DNA from: DATCVR01 sp036566745
GTDB taxonomy: Bacteria > Actinomycetota > Actinomycetes > Jiangellales > Jiangellaceae
Assembly (NCBI GenBank): GCA_036566745.1
Contig: DATCVR010000300.1
Span: forward strand, 1-16,330
Length of the DNA stretch: 16,330 nt
Direction: 5' to 3'
The translations under genes were made by a program, and so were the position numbers. Below are positions 16,284 through 16,330 of this stretch, piece by piece (within the stretch, counting starts at the first letter, position 1; the number at the start of each line of letters is the position of its first letter). The notes below the pieces were generated by a model. It saw nothing but the letters and a program-made list of their open reading frames with translations, had not been told where the DNA came from and did not search any database.

Positions 16284-16330
16284 CGGCGCGCTCCGGCCAG
16301 CTGCTCGTCGTCGTGACGCTCGTTCCACCG
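16280..16330 (-). CDS. cstA: C-terminal end of a probable carbon starvation protein A (CstA) transporter, cut by the window
   Basis: The last 16 codons of a minus-strand gene read RWNERHDDEQLAGARR and end with a TGA that shares GTGA with the ybdD start. Sequence alone is too short to identify. The cstA name rests on the near-constant pairing of cstA with ybdD and on the polar, charged tail expected after the last membrane helix. CstA is an inner-membrane peptide/pyruvate transporter. The rest lies beyond the window end. Confidence 0.5.
   Translation of the reverse strand, partial: RWNERHDDEQLAGARR

Overview
The window is chromosomal DNA of a high-GC actinobacterium. Start codons are often GTG or TTG, genes are packed with 4-bp stop/start overlaps, and the -10 boxes fit TANNNT. 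The block garA (FHA) - MerR regulator - bifunctional nuclease - second MerR regulator - gcvP is the same as the Mycobacterium Rv1827-Rv1832 neighbourhood. The zinc-ribbon form of GarA suggests the Nocardioides/Aeromicrobium group (Nocardioidaceae). That placement is inferred from remembered protein features, not from a search.

Region 1 (67-5989, plus strand) is a central-metabolism and cell-division block. A zinc-ribbon/FHA GarA-like protein overlaps an FtsR-type MerR activator. A DUF151 bifunctional-nuclease protein follows, then a second MerR regulator with its own strong promoter. A glycine riboswitch of the singlet type comes next, with a degenerate second ('ghost') stem and a hairpin that would bury the ribosome binding site. 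It leads into gcvP, the glycine cleavage P-protein. GarA proteins control 2-oxoglutarate use and gcvP controls glycine breakdown, so the block joins nitrogen/carbon balance to two regulators tied to cell division in relatives.

Region 2 (6111-9260) is a membrane module: a DedA-family protein, a membrane histidine kinase with an overlapping NarL-type response regulator (plus strand), and a second DedA protein on the minus strand that meets the regulator tail to tail.

Region 3 (9399-13063) holds genes I do not recognise. There is a polytopic membrane protein (plus strand), a minus-strand operon of three small membrane-anchored proteins that look like diverged copies of one DUF4352-like fold, and a divergently transcribed small membrane protein. 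The two divergent promoters lie in 58 bp.

Region 4 (13109-16330, minus strand) reads in the order end of a cstA-like gene, ybdD, tldD, tldE/pmbA. It pairs the CstA-YbdD peptide/pyruvate uptake partners with the TldD/TldE metalloprotease.

Six start codons in the window have a TANNNT box ending 6-8 nt upstream and no usable Shine-Dalgarno sequence, so leaderless mRNAs look common here. I saw no tRNA, rRNA, CRISPR array, insertion sequence or prophage gene. I found no wholly new multi-gene defence or mobile system. The least explained parts are the three-gene membrane-anchored operon with its divergent partner, and the DedA/two-component/DedA arrangement.
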